A stretch of DNA of 64,000 bases from Thermoplasmata archaeon (GTDB lineage: Archaea > Thermoplasmatota > Thermoplasmata > Lutacidiplasmatales > UBA184): contig JAKASQ010000002.1 of the NCBI GenBank assembly GCA_021828195.1, forward strand, positions 212,245 to 276,244, in the 5' to 3' direction. Within the stretch, counting starts at the first letter, position 1, and every line of letters begins with the position of its first letter. The notes under the pieces are model-generated. The model made no database searches. It was not told where the DNA came from and worked only from the letters and a program-made list of their open reading frames with translations. Shown piece after piece: positions 16,079 to 24,348 of the stretch. The translations under genes were made by a program, and so were the position numbers.

Positions 16079-16348
16079 TTAAGGCTTGCCCGCCGCGGGT
16101 TCGCGTTCGGCCCGGCTGACGGGCCCCGGTGGGGCAAACAGGTAGGCGCCCGAGGCATACCGAGTGCCGCAGCGCCCGCATTCGAAGACCCCGCTCGAGA
16201 TCCGTGAGAGCGTGACCGTCGAGCATCGGGGACAGGCCGCCCGGTGGCCCCGGCTGCGGTCGAGTTCGAGGACCCGGCGCCGGATGCGGATCCCGTAGCG
16301 GGCCCCCATCCATCCGGTGTTCCCGACCTTCTTCGTGCGCTTGCTCAT
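16079..16348 (-). CDS. rpl37ae: 50S ribosomal protein eL43 (L37Ae)
   Basis: An 89-residue zinc-ribbon protein of the large subunit. It starts with SKRTKKVGNTGWMGARYG and carries CPRC and CGRC pairs flanking a short beta region, the expected L37Ae pattern. Its ATG overlaps the rrp42 stop by 4 nt (ATGA), placing it firmly in the exosome operon, where it is found in many archaea. Confidence 0.94.
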   Translation of the reverse strand: MSKRTKKVGNTGWMGARYGIRIRRRVLELDRSRGHRAACPRCSTVTLSRISSGVFECGRCGTRYASGAYLFAPPGPVSRAEREPAAGKP

Positions 16349-17136
16349 AGGGTGCCTCCCTTCCGGGCGACGGCGCGCAGGCGATCCCCGTGGTGGAATG
16401 CCCGCTCGACCGTGGCGCGGATGTCGTCTGGAGAAAAGGCACCCACAAGACCCTTTTGCATGGCTACGACGCGTCCCGTCTCATCGGTCGCGACCGTGAG
16501 GCGGCCCTGCGCCGCGCGCTCCTCCTCGAAGCTCGGATCGACCACGATCGCGTCGCCGAGGCGCACGAACGTGCACTCGATCGGGGTGTGCTGCACATCG
16601 AGCGGGGTGTCCGCTTCCCCGATCCCGAACCGCTTGCTCGGCAAGATCGCGTGATGCAGCGCGGAGATCCCGGCAAGCATCGCCGCATCGATCAGGTTCC
16701 CGGAGTGATCGAGCACGTGGACATCGACGTAGCAAACCCACGTCTTCTCCCCCGGCGTCACGCAGAGCTTGGTCAGATCGATGGCCTCCGCGGCGCGGAT
16801 CGCCCGGTCGACCACCCGCGAGACCTCGATCGCCCAGGGCTGGGGCGGCCCCGGCTCGAACGTCGGGCTGGAGAGCGGGATCAGTTCGGCGTTGGTCGTG
16901 AGGACGCCTGCGTTCGGGGTGTCCGGGAACGGCTTGCCCGGCTCGAGCTTGATGCCCGAGAGGACCGCGGTGTCGCCGATGCGCGCGAGCGCCGAACCAT
17001 CGGCGGTCGTCACGAAGCCGATCTCGACCGAGACCGGGCGGTACTGATCGGCGCTCCGTCCATCCATGCGCTTGCCGTTTGCGGCGAGGTCGAGGATGTG
17101 CGTCGTCAGGATGTCGGCGGTGATCTCTTCGCTCAT
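16345..17136 (-). CDS. rrp42: Exosome complex subunit Rrp42
   Basis: RNase PH-fold subunit without catalytic activity that pairs with Rrp41 in the hexameric ring of the archaeal exosome. The 263 residues contain GKRMDGRSADQYRPVSVEIG, NAELIPLSSPTFEPGPP and CYVDVHVLDHSGNLIDAA, all typical. The start at 17136 overlaps the rrp41 stop (ATGA), and the stop overlaps eL43 (ATGA), so rrp41-rrp42-eL43 is translationally coupled. The much longer open frame extending upstream is an overlap with rrp41 and is not used. Confidence 0.95.
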   Translation of the reverse strand: MSEEITADILTTHILDLAANGKRMDGRSADQYRPVSVEIGFVTTADGSALARIGDTAVLSGIKLEPGKPFPDTPNAGVLTTNAELIPLSSPTFEPGPPQPWAIEVSRVVDRAIRAAEAIDLTKLCVTPGEKTWVCYVDVHVLDHSGNLIDAAMLAGISALHHAILPSKRFGIGEADTPLDVQHTPIECTFVRLGDAIVVDPSFEEERAAQGRLTVATDETGRVVAMQKGLVGAFSPDDIRATVERAFHHGDRLRAVARKGGTL

Positions 17137-17885
17137 GCAGCGACCTCCGCCGGGCGGGCCGCGCTGTAGCGGTCCCGCAGCGCCGCCTTCATCTTGTCGT
17201 AGACGATCTGGCAGCCCTTCACGCCCATATCGAGGGCGTGGGAGAGCTCCTCGCGCGTCATGTGCCCCTCCATCTGGAGAAGGACAAGGCGACCGGATTG
17301 CGGCACGAGCGCCATCGGAAGATCGGCCTCTCCGAAGTTGTCCTCGGCCTTGTTCAGATCGAGCACGATCTCGCCCGCGACCTTGCCGACCGCGACGGCC
17401 GGCACGAGGTCCGCCATTGGGATCCCTGCGTCCGCCAGCGCGACGGACGCCGCGACGAGACCGGCGCAGCGCGTTCCGGCGTTTGCCTGGAGCACTTCGA
17501 TGTAGACGTCGATGCTGGTCCTCGGATACTCCTCCGCGAAGATCACGGACTCGAACGCCTCGGCGATCACCTTGCTGATCTCCTGAGAGCGGCGATCGAG
17601 GCCGGGGCGCTTGCGCTCGTCGACGCTGAACGCGGCCATGTTGTACTTGCACTGGACGATCGCCTTGTTGTTCTGCTGGAGATGGCGCGGGTGGACCTCT
17701 CGGGGCCCATAGACCGCGGCCATGACCTTGTTCGCTCCCCACTCCACGAACGCGGAGCCGTCGGCCCGATGGAGCGGGCCGGCCACGACTCTCAGCGGCC
17801 GCAGCTCGTCCAGTCGACGACCATCGACGCGGATCCCCTCGGGGCTCAACAGGACAGGGACATCTTTCGCACCTACGCTTCCCAT
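17133..17885 (-). CDS. rrp41: Exosome complex exonuclease Rrp41
   Basis: Catalytic RNase PH-fold subunit of the exosome, which degrades or tails RNA phosphorolytically. The 250 residues include IRVDGRRLDELRPL, YGPREVHPRH, RRSQEISKVI, the active-site region QANAGTRCAGLVAAS and the conserved VLDLNKAEDNFGEADLP. An AAGGAG site lies about a dozen nt upstream of the ATG. It follows rrp4 after 27 nt and overlaps rrp42 by 4 nt. Confidence 0.96.
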   Translation of the reverse strand: MGSVGAKDVPVLLSPEGIRVDGRRLDELRPLRVVAGPLHRADGSAFVEWGANKVMAAVYGPREVHPRHLQQNNKAIVQCKYNMAAFSVDERKRPGLDRRSQEISKVIAEAFESVIFAEEYPRTSIDVYIEVLQANAGTRCAGLVAASVALADAGIPMADLVPAVAVGKVAGEIVLDLNKAEDNFGEADLPMALVPQSGRLVLLQMEGHMTREELSHALDMGVKGCQIVYDKMKAALRDRYSAARPAEVAA

Positions 17886-17912
17886 AGTAGTTTTTCTCCT
17901 TGGAATATCAGT

Positions 17913-18728
17913 TCACGGCTCGTCGGGGGGTTCCGGCCCGTCGTCGTCGGGGATCGCCATCTCCCGTTCCGCCGGCGGAGCGGGCAGGCGCGGGATGGTA
18001 ACGTCCGGCGAGCGCGATCCGAGCAGATCTTGGATCCGCTCGGTCAGCCCTGGGCGGTGTCCGTCCAGATCGATGATGCGCAGCGCCTGGCGCACGCGGC
18101 CGATGGCCTCCGGAGTGCCATCGACCCACACGCGGCCGTTCTGGCCGACGGTCATCTTGGCGCCCGTGAGGCTTTGGATGGACTGGATCATCGAGCCTCC
18201 ACGGCCGATCACTCGGGGGATGCGAGCGGGGGAGACGGTAATGATGGTCCCGCCTTCGAGCCGTCCGAGGCCATCGCCCACCATCGTCACTCCGATGCGC
18301 CCGGTGGCTTCGAGATTCTCGACCCGCACCGCGACCGCGTCGCCGACCCGCAAGTAGCGATCGGTCTCACCGATCTCGACCTTCCACGGGGTCCCGGTCA
18401 TGTGAAGCGGGGCCCACCGGGGAGCGCCGATGTCCAGCAGCCAGAACGTGCCTTGAACGTCCGTCACCGTCCCGAGCACGACGTCCCCGGCCTTGGGGAT
18501 GTAGCGTCCCGAGAGCGGGAGCACTTGGATGAACGGCGGCCGCTCGGCCACGAGACCGAGCACGCTCGCGTAGACCTTGCCGTGGACCCGGTAGGTACCG
18601 GAGCCCGGTCGAAGGCCATCGGAGGGGATCTCTTCCCCGGGAAGTACTAGTGTCCGATCCCCAGAGGGATGCGAGGAACGACCCTCGCGGCCACGAGTAC
18701 GGTGGCCCGGCAGATGTCCGCTGTCCAT
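17913..18728 (-). CDS. rrp4: Exosome RNA-binding subunit Rrp4
   Basis: Cap protein that guides RNA into the exosome ring. The 271-residue product has an N-terminal domain (LVLPGEEIP), an S1 domain around VVLGTVTDVQGTFWLLDIG, and a KH domain with PRVIGRGGSMIQSIQSLTGA and GRVWVDG. A proline/acid-rich tail follows. About 25 residues precede the usual start; the ATG at 18728 is the first in frame and has a TATA-like GTTAAATAG (18766-18774) about 42 nt upstream. Confidence 0.94.
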   Translation of the reverse strand: MDSGHLPGHRTRGREGRSSHPSGDRTLVLPGEEIPSDGLRPGSGTYRVHGKVYASVLGLVAERPPFIQVLPLSGRYIPKAGDVVLGTVTDVQGTFWLLDIGAPRWAPLHMTGTPWKVEIGETDRYLRVGDAVAVRVENLEATGRIGVTMVGDGLGRLEGGTIITVSPARIPRVIGRGGSMIQSIQSLTGAKMTVGQNGRVWVDGTPEAIGRVRQALRIIDLDGHRPGLTERIQDLLGSRSPDVTIPRLPAPPAEREMAIPDDDGPEPPDEP

Positions 18729-18765
18729 TGTTTATGCTGCACCGGGCGCGTTGGACGGAGGTGCT

Positions 18766-18774
18766 CTATTTAAC
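18766..18774 (-). promoter_or_regulatory. Possible internal TATA box for rrp4, overlapping the sbds stop
   Basis: GTTAAATAG on the minus strand contains the last codons and stop of sbds and matches the TATA consensus. Spacing to the rrp4 ATG would leave a leader of about 16 nt, so the exosome genes may be transcribed both from psmA and from here. Confidence 0.4.
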
Positions 18775-19461
18775 CAAAGCGGTCTCGGCGGTCCCCTTGG
18801 TGCGCGCGTTGAGCTTCTCGTAGAGATCGGTCTGCACGCCGGCGGGGATCTCGAGGATCCCGCTCCAGGATCCATCACCGCCCCACTGCTCGTCGGAGAG
18901 CTTTCCCATTCCCTTGATCTCTCCGATGACGCGCGGGTAATGCTGCGCCGGGACCTTGATGCGGACCCGCACGACGTCGAAGCGGATTGGGAGGAGGGGG
19001 CGGAGCTTGGTGAGGACCTCCTGGACCTGGGCGTCAACGGGGCGGAACGGGTCGATGTGAACCTTGGCTTCCGCCATCGCCGCCTCGATCCGCGCGGGTG
19101 GATGGGGCGCGCCGGTCTGAGGGTTCATCGCGTTGCGGGCGATCGTGGCGACGATCTGCCGGCGCTTCACCTCCTGGAGCTGATGGCGCTGCTCGGTGGT
19201 GACCTGGACCTCGCCCTTCTGGACGATCTCCTTGGCGATCACGGCGATGTTACGAGTGTGAAAGATCTTCTCGAGGTGCTCCTCGGAGATCTTGTCGCCC
19301 TTCTTCGCGTCCTTGAAGACCTGGTCGAGGGCGAGCTTGTCGGCCAGATCGATGTCCTTGCCGTCCTTGATGTCCTGGACCGCCGTCGGATCGACGAGGA
19401 CCTCGAAGCGCGAGCCCGCGTGCTCCCAGCGGGCGATCACCGCGTCGTCGACCTTGACCAT
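18766..19461 (-). CDS. sdo1: Ribosome maturation protein SBDS (SDO1)
   Basis: Archaeal Shwachman-Bodian-Diamond protein that works with the large ribosomal subunit during maturation. The 231 residues show the N-terminal FYSH domain (ARWEHAGSRFEVLVDP, FHTRNIAVIAKEIVQKGEVQVT), the central helical domain (TEQRHQLQEVKRRQIVATIARNAMNPQTG) and the C-terminal ferredoxin-like domain. Length is normal. It lies between psmA (36 nt upstream) and rrp4, the standard archaeal arrangement linking ribosome maturation with the exosome. Confidence 0.96.
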   Translation of the reverse strand: MVKVDDAVIARWEHAGSRFEVLVDPTAVQDIKDGKDIDLADKLALDQVFKDAKKGDKISEEHLEKIFHTRNIAVIAKEIVQKGEVQVTTEQRHQLQEVKRRQIVATIARNAMNPQTGAPHPPARIEAAMAEAKVHIDPFRPVDAQVQEVLTKLRPLLPIRFDVVRVRIKVPAQHYPRVIGEIKGMGKLSDEQWGGDGSWSGILEIPAGVQTDLYEKLNARTKGTAETALVK

Positions 19462-19497
19462 CGCTCGAATCCCGCCCCCTCCTCGGTGCGGTGCGGC

Positions 19498-20253
19498 CTA
19501 CGGTCGGCCGCTCTTGGGGGGACTCGGGGCCGGGGGAAGTCGGCTGGAGTACTTCTGTACTTCCTCGGCGGAGAGCCGGCGCATTCCCTCGCCGGGCTGA
19601 ACGGTGCAGATCTCGACCTGGGCTAGGCTCGCGCCGTCATCGAGCGCAGTCCGCAGTCCTTCGAGGGCAAGGAGGATCGCCGCGTCGCGATCGAGACCGG
19701 GCTTGTACTTCGCCTCGAAGAGCTCCATGACCGGGCCCTTGTTGCCGCCCGTGCTCGTCGCATGGAAGCTCGTTAGGGAGCCGGAAGGTTCGGTCTCGAA
19801 GAGATGGATGCCCGAATCGTCGTAGCCGCCGACGAGGAGCGCGGTCCCGAACGGACGGACCCCTCCGTACTGGGTGTACTGTTGCTTGTTGTCGCAGATC
19901 TTGCGGACCAGCACCTCGACCGGGATCGACTCGGCGTACGTGATCCGGTGAACTTGGGCCGAGAGTCGCGCGTGGTCGACCAGAACGCGGGCGTCCGCGA
20001 CCAGGCCGGCCGTGGCGCACGCGATGTTCTCATCGATCTGGTGGATCTTTTCGAGGCTCGCCGGTTCGGCCAGCTTCGGGTTCGGGATCCGCCGATCGGC
20101 GATCAGAACGACCCCGTTCGCATAGACCACACCGGCGGTGGTGGCCCCCCGGCGGACCGCCTCGCGGGCGTATTCGACTTGGAACAGGCGTCCGTCCGGA
20201 GAGAAGACGGTGATAGCGCGGTCGTAGGCCATCTGGCCCGGTTGCATCTCCAT
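19498..20253 (-). CDS. psmA: 20S proteasome alpha subunit
   Basis: Forms the outer rings of the archaeal 20S proteasome and the gate for substrates. The 251 residues begin with AYDRAITVFSPDGRLFQVEYA, the gating N-terminus, and continue with GVVLIADRR, TAGLVADARVL and YTQYGGVRPFG. A short proline-rich tail ends the protein. It heads the exosome superoperon, with a TATA box at 20289-20297. The beta subunit is not in the window. Confidence 0.97.
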   Translation of the reverse strand: MEMQPGQMAYDRAITVFSPDGRLFQVEYAREAVRRGATTAGVVYANGVVLIADRRIPNPKLAEPASLEKIHQIDENIACATAGLVADARVLVDHARLSAQVHRITYAESIPVEVLVRKICDNKQQYTQYGGVRPFGTALLVGGYDDSGIHLFETEPSGSLTSFHATSTGGNKGPVMELFEAKYKPGLDRDAAILLALEGLRTALDDGASLAQVEICTVQPGEGMRRLSAEEVQKYSSRLPPAPSPPKSGRP

Positions 20254-20288
20254 CGAAGGCTACTCCGGCGTGGGACACCCGGGCGCCC

Positions 20289-20297
20289 CTTATAAGC
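20289..20297 (-). promoter_or_regulatory. TATA box of the psmA-exosome operon
   Basis: GCTTATAAGG on the minus strand is a strong TATA match. The expected start near 20267 leaves about 14 nt before the psmA ATG. Confidence 0.6.
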
Positions 20298-20384
20298 GAA
20301 ACGAGGGCAGTAACAGTCGGGCCAGCCGGTAGCGCGGGCATCGCGCCCCGTGGCGACAACTGTAAGTCCCTTCGGGCCCGGTAC

Positions 20385-22502
20385 ATGCCCATGGCGGATG
20401 GTCCCCCGGAGCACGATGGGCCCCGTGGATCGCGGCTCGCGGGCTCCTCCTCGGCCTACCTTCGCGCCGCGTCCGAACAACCGATCGACTGGCATCCGTG
20501 GGGCAACGAGGCGTTCGACGCCGCTCAACGGACGGGCCGCCCCATCCTGCTCGACATCGGGGCCTCGTGGTGCCACTGGTGCCACGTCATGGACGAAGGA
20601 ACGTACTCGGACGCCGAGGTCGCTCGCCTGCTCGCCGCCCACTTCGTCGCCATCAAGGTCGATCGGGACGAACATCCCGAGATCGATCGGCGCTACCAGC
20701 GCCAGGTAGGCGCGCTCACCGGCGAAGGAGGCTGGCCGCTCACCGGGTTCCTGACCCCCGAAGGGGACGTCTTCCTCGGCGGAACGTACTACCCGCCGAT
20801 CGACGGACACGGGCGCCCGGGCTTCCGGCGGCTGCTCGCGGAGATCGCTCGCCTGTGGAAGGAGGACCCCGATAAGCTCCATCGGCACACCCAGAGCATC
20901 CGCGACGCGCTCGAGCGGATGCGCACGGCCCGTCCGGCCGCCGGCCGATCCCTCGAGGAGTTCATCGTGGGAATCCTTGCCCAGGTCCACCAGGGATACG
21001 ATCCCGTGAACAGCGGGTTCGGATTCGCCCCGAAGTTCCCGCATCCGACCGCCGTCTCGCTGCTCCTTTGGGAGGAGTACTATCGCCGAACCTCCGTCCC
21101 GGGCGAAAGAGCCCGGGAGAACCTGAAGCGGATGGCGGACGGGGGCATCTACGATCAGCTCGGTGGCGGGTTCCATCGCTATTCGGTCGACGAGGCCTGG
21201 CACATCCCCCACTTCGAGAAGATGGCCTCCGACAACGCTGCGCTCCTCGCGGCGTACGTGGAAGGCGCGCAACGCTTCGGGGATCCACGCTTCGAGCAGG
21301 TGATCGGCGGGATCGTCAACTGGGTACGGGCCACCCTGCTCGATCCCGAGGGCGGCTTCGGCGCGAGCCAGGACGCCGACAACGCTCCCGGCGACGACGG
21401 GAGCTTCTACACGTGGACGCGGGCAGAGATGCGCGGTGCCCTGGAGGAGCCCGAGTTCAAGGTGGCGAGCCGGTTCTTCGGAGCGGGGAGCGACGGGCGA
21501 ATGCCCGAGGACCCGCAGCGCAACGTGCTCTTCCGGCTCATGCCGATCGCCGAGGTCGCTTCGAGCATCGGCGTGAGCGAGACGATCGCTCGAGCGTCGC
21601 TCGAGCGATCCATCGAAAAGCTCCGGGTGGCCCGCGCCCGGCGGCCGCAACCCACCGTCGACCACGCGCGGCACGCCGATCTGAACGGGGCGATGGCGTT
21701 CGCCTTCGCTCGGGCCGGGGAGTTCCTCGGGGACGCCGAGATCGTGAGCGATGCACGCGCTGCGATCGATCGAATCCTCGAGGGAGCGTACCGACCCGAC
21801 CGAGGAGTGGCCCACCGGCTCGAACCGACCGGCCCGAGCGGGTTCGGTCTCTTGGACGACCAGGTCCAGATCGCCCGGGCGCTGACCGAGCTCGCCGGAG
21901 TGACCGCCGAACCGAAGTACGCCCGGCACGCCGACGAGCTCCTCTCGCTGGTCGACCGAGAGTTCCGGGGCGAGGACGGGCTACTCCGCGATATGGTCCC
22001 CGCGCTCTACGATGGACCGGCCATCGGCGCCCTCCAAGAGCCCTCCTATCCCCTCGAGGACAGCCCGCATCTCGCCGCCAACTCCGCGGCCGCGCTCACG
22101 TTCCTGCGCTACTCCGCACTCGTCCACGACGAGCGCTGGCGTGAAAAGGCGGCCGCTCTGCTCCTCCCGATCTCCGCCCGCGTCGGAGGGGCAGGCATCT
22201 TCGGCGCCGGAGCGGCATGGGCCGCGGGCCTCCTCGACACCCCGGCCGTCACTATTGTGGTGGAGGGATTCGGCCCCGAAGCCGACGAGCTTGAGAGGAT
22301 CGCACGCCGCACGTGGCATCCGAACCGATGGGTGTTCCGCGGAACCCCTCCTCCGCCCTTCTCTCCTCCGGGACTGACTGGGTCCGGTACGCGCGCGGTC
22401 CGGGCCCTCGTATGCGTCGGAACTTCATGCCTTGCGCCGATCACCGACGGCGCCGCGCTACGCGAGACGATCGGCAAGGCCGGTCGATCGACCGTGGGAT
22501 AG
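20385..22502 (+). CDS. DUF255 (YyaL/SPATA20-type) thioredoxin-like protein
   Basis: A 705-residue cytosolic protein of the YyaL/spermatogenesis-associated-20 family. The N-terminal thioredoxin fold carries DIGASWCHWCHVMDEGTY with the CxxC at Cys63 and Cys66; PIDWHPWG and EGGWPLTGFLTPEG are typical of the family. The remaining ~500 residues resemble an (alpha/alpha) barrel (YDQLGGGFHRYSVDEAWHIPHFEKM, SQDADNAPGDDGSFYTW). Biochemical role is not established for the family. It is divergent from psmA, and its last 62 nt overlap the end of the convergent phosphoesterase gene. Confidence 0.9.
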   Translation: MPMADGPPEHDGPRGSRLAGSSSAYLRAASEQPIDWHPWGNEAFDAAQRTGRPILLDIGASWCHWCHVMDEGTYSDAEVARLLAAHFVAIKVDRDEHPEIDRRYQRQVGALTGEGGWPLTGFLTPEGDVFLGGTYYPPIDGHGRPGFRRLLAEIARLWKEDPDKLHRHTQSIRDALERMRTARPAAGRSLEEFIVGILAQVHQGYDPVNSGFGFAPKFPHPTAVSLLLWEEYYRRTSVPGERARENLKRMADGGIYDQLGGGFHRYSVDEAWHIPHFEKMASDNAALLAAYVEGAQRFGDPRFEQVIGGIVNWVRATLLDPEGGFGASQDADNAPGDDGSFYTWTRAEMRGALEEPEFKVASRFFGAGSDGRMPEDPQRNVLFRLMPIAEVASSIGVSETIARASLERSIEKLRVARARRPQPTVDHARHADLNGAMAFAFARAGEFLGDAEIVSDARAAIDRILEGAYRPDRGVAHRLEPTGPSGFGLLDDQVQIARALTELAGVTAEPKYARHADELLSLVDREFRGEDGLLRDMVPALYDGPAIGALQEPSYPLEDSPHLAANSAAALTFLRYSALVHDERWREKAAALLLPISARVGGAGIFGAGAAWAAGLLDTPAVTIVVEGFGPEADELERIARRTWHPNRWVFRGTPPPPFSPPGLTGSGTRAVRALVCVGTSCLAPITDGAALRETIGKAGRSTVG

Positions 22503-23307
22503 GCAGCAGCCCGACGTCCGTCCCATCGAGCAGGTAGGCGCGCACGGTCCCCCGTGCGAGGAACCGCTTCACGAGGAAGGTCCGGCCGCGCGTGGGGCGG
22601 TCCCGGTTGAGCGCCTCCGCTCCCGCGATCGGGTTCAGGGCCGGCAGCACGATGAGCTCGCGGGCACCGATCGGCGGGTCCCGACGGCGTCGCGCCGGGA
22701 GCGGGTGGGTCGCGCTGAACTCCACCCGCACCCAGCATCGGCGCTTTGCGAGGGGATCGCGACGTGTGGGTGCGAAGCGGACCCCGGGATGCAGATGGCC
22801 CGCGACGAGCTGTTCGCACCGGAGCACCTCCGGCGAGGGCCAGCGATGTCCATGGAAAATCCCTACGCCTTCCCGAGCGATGCCGGCCGCACCGTGGACG
22901 ACGACCTCCCTCGGAAGGTAGCGGGTCAGTCCGACGTCGTGGTTCCCCGGGACGAGCTCGACGTCCAGGTCCTCCTGGAGCAGACAGCCGAAGAATGCGA
23001 ACACCACCGGACGCAAGGGAGGCGGCGTGCCGACGATCGGATGCTTGGCGTCGCCGGCGATGACGATCCGATCCGCCCGGGCGGTCCTCGCCCAGCCAAT
23101 CACGAGGTCGGCGATACGGGCCGAGGACGCCTCGGGAGGGCCGGACGGCCGGTCGCGCGTCGCTCCCAGACCGAGATGGACGTCCGAGACGATCAGGTCG
23201 ACCGGTGCGGAGCGACGTGCGCTGGCGAGTCGCAGCGCCGGAGCGTCCGGGACCGGACGGAGATCGATCATGGTGGGGATTCGCAATGGCATGGGGGCAT
23301 GAAACAT
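22441..23307 (-). CDS. ICC-like metallophosphoesterase (COG1407 type)
   Basis: Predicted calcineurin-like phosphoesterase of 288 residues. Metal-binding motifs occur in order: SDVHLGLG (42-49), GDAKH, which matches the GDxKH form of archaeal ICC-like proteins, GNHD, FHGHRWP and AGHLHP. In many archaea this family neighbours Lhr helicase; here lhr is 15 kb away. Starts at 23307 or the inner ATG at 23271 are both possible. The C-terminal ~20 residues are arginine-rich and overlap the DUF255 gene on the other strand. Confidence 0.82.
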   Translation of the reverse strand: MFHAPMPLRIPTMIDLRPVPDAPALRLASARRSAPVDLIVSDVHLGLGATRDRPSGPPEASSARIADLVIGWARTARADRIVIAGDAKHPIVGTPPPLRPVVFAFFGCLLQEDLDVELVPGNHDVGLTRYLPREVVVHGAAGIAREGVGIFHGHRWPSPEVLRCEQLVAGHLHPGVRFAPTRRDPLAKRRCWVRVEFSATHPLPARRRRDPPIGARELIVLPALNPIAGAEALNRDRPTRGRTFLVKRFLARGTVRAYLLDGTDVGLLPIPRSIDRPCRSSRVARRRR

Positions 23308-23347
23308 GGTGCGCAGGATCGCCCGCTCGCGCGGAAGCGGGCTGAGA

Positions 23348-23749
23348 TTACGGGACCCCGACGTGGCCGAGGTTCCAGGGCACCGGCTGAACGAGGTAGG
23401 CGAAGACGCCGGAACCGAACGCGAGTATCATCAGGATTCCGAGCGTTCTCGTGTCGGTGCGGTATCCGGCGTTGCGGAAGAACCAGCTCACGAACACCGC
23501 GATGAGGATGAAGAACACCGGAAACGACCAGACCCAGTACGAGGCAAGCACCACCGAGAGCCGATCGGCGAGCACGACGGTAAGAAGGGCGACGAGCACG
23601 ACGCCGGCGGCAAAGATCGCGAGAGCGATCCACGGCCGGGAAGACCGTCCCCTGCGCTGCCGCAGGAAGAGGCTGGGGACCACCGTCCCGAAGACGAGGA
23701 TCGCGGCGAAGGCGACCACTCCGATCCAGAGGACCAGTATGCCGTTCAT
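23348..23749 (-). CDS. Small four-helix membrane protein, unknown
   Basis: A 133-residue protein with about four transmembrane segments (starting MNGILVLWIGVVAFAAILVF). Between segments lies a short basic loop (RQRRGRSSRPW) and another with RNAGYRTDTRT. I do not recognise the family. It is followed after 40 nt by the phosphoesterase gene on the same strand, so the two may be co-transcribed. The regular hydrophobic pattern and lack of rival frames support it as real. Confidence 0.65.
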   Translation of the reverse strand: MNGILVLWIGVVAFAAILVFGTVVPSLFLRQRRGRSSRPWIALAIFAAGVVLVALLTVVLADRLSVVLASYWVWSFPVFFILIAVFVSWFFRNAGYRTDTRTLGILMILAFGSGVFAYLVQPVPWNLGHVGVP

Positions 23750-23985
23750 CGCCTCGACACCCTCCCACGGCCCCTGCGGTCGACCCGATGGAGCGGGGAC
23801 CCGGCGTAAAAGACGACCGTTTCAACGGAAGCGCGGCCCGCCGCCCGAGGGCCCACCGGCAGAAGCACGTAGGGGTGCTGTCACCTAATCGTCCGTTCGT
23901 GCCTCCTCCGCGAGACCGGGGAGCGCAAGAACCGAGACTTCCGCGAGGCGCTCCAGCTGCTGCGGTGACGAATCCGGCGAGCGCA
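23750..23985. other. Intergenic segment with a gene remnant
   Basis: No complete gene is seen. On the plus strand one frame ending at a TGA near 23968 reads like the end of an amphipathic coding region (CLLRETGERKNRDFREALQL) but is closed by a stop about 30 codons upstream and lacks a good start. It could be the eroded 3' end of a lost gene next to the mobile-element relic. Confidence 0.3.
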
Positions 23986-23987
23986 AG

Positions 23988-24305
23988 CCCCCCAATCCGT
24001 TGGGGGGTTAGCGAGCATGAAATACCCGCGTCGCATGGGTTCCCTCGTACCCGGAGGCACCGGGGAATCTACGCCGGCAGAGATGGTGTAAGACAGCGGC
24101 TCGCGAGGGTCGGCGCTACGGTCGAGGAAGCAGGAACCACCGAGGGCGGAACAGCACCTTCGGAAACGGAGGCCCAGTCCGGCCAACCCGGACCCAGCCC
24201 CCCGGGGCAACCCGGGGGGCAAGACCCTCTTGTGCGTGCCGCCCCTCTCCATGTCACTGTTCCGCCCTTAGGAAGCCCCCGAACGAGTTCGGGGGAGGAT
24301 GTCAC
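23988..24305 (+). mobile_element. Miniature IS200/IS605-like element, possible omega-RNA relic
   Basis: Two similar hairpins bound about 300 bp: CCCCCCAA/TTGGGGGG (23988-24007, loop TCCG) and CCCCCGAA/TTCGGGGG (24276-24295, loop CGAG). The right one is followed by AGGATGTCAC, which resembles right ends of archaeal IS200/IS605 elements as I remember them. Between them is a 9-bp stem with a GCAA tetraloop (24198-24219). A plus-strand frame running across the right end encodes GSPRTSSGEDVTK, similar to TnpB C-termini. No tnpA or intact tnpB is present. I read it as a non-autonomous derivative; exact ends and target site are not determined. Confidence 0.5.
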
Positions 24306-24348
24306 GAAGGCGAAGGTTCCAAGCCCCAGGAAAGGTTGTCCCTCGCGC

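Noticed and set aside
15914..16448. 177-codon frame containing rpoP
   Set aside because: Only the last 44 codons correspond to RpoP; the rest is a shadow of eL43 and rrp42.
20103..21929. 608-codon minus-strand frame across psmA start and the DUF255 gene
   Set aside because: Antisense to a well-conserved gene and crosses the psmA promoter; no motif supports it.
24061..24180. RNase P or SRP RNA in the region before the universal stress protein
   Set aside because: The conserved core segments of either RNA are not found; the hairpin pair and right-end sequence fit an IS200/IS605-like element better.
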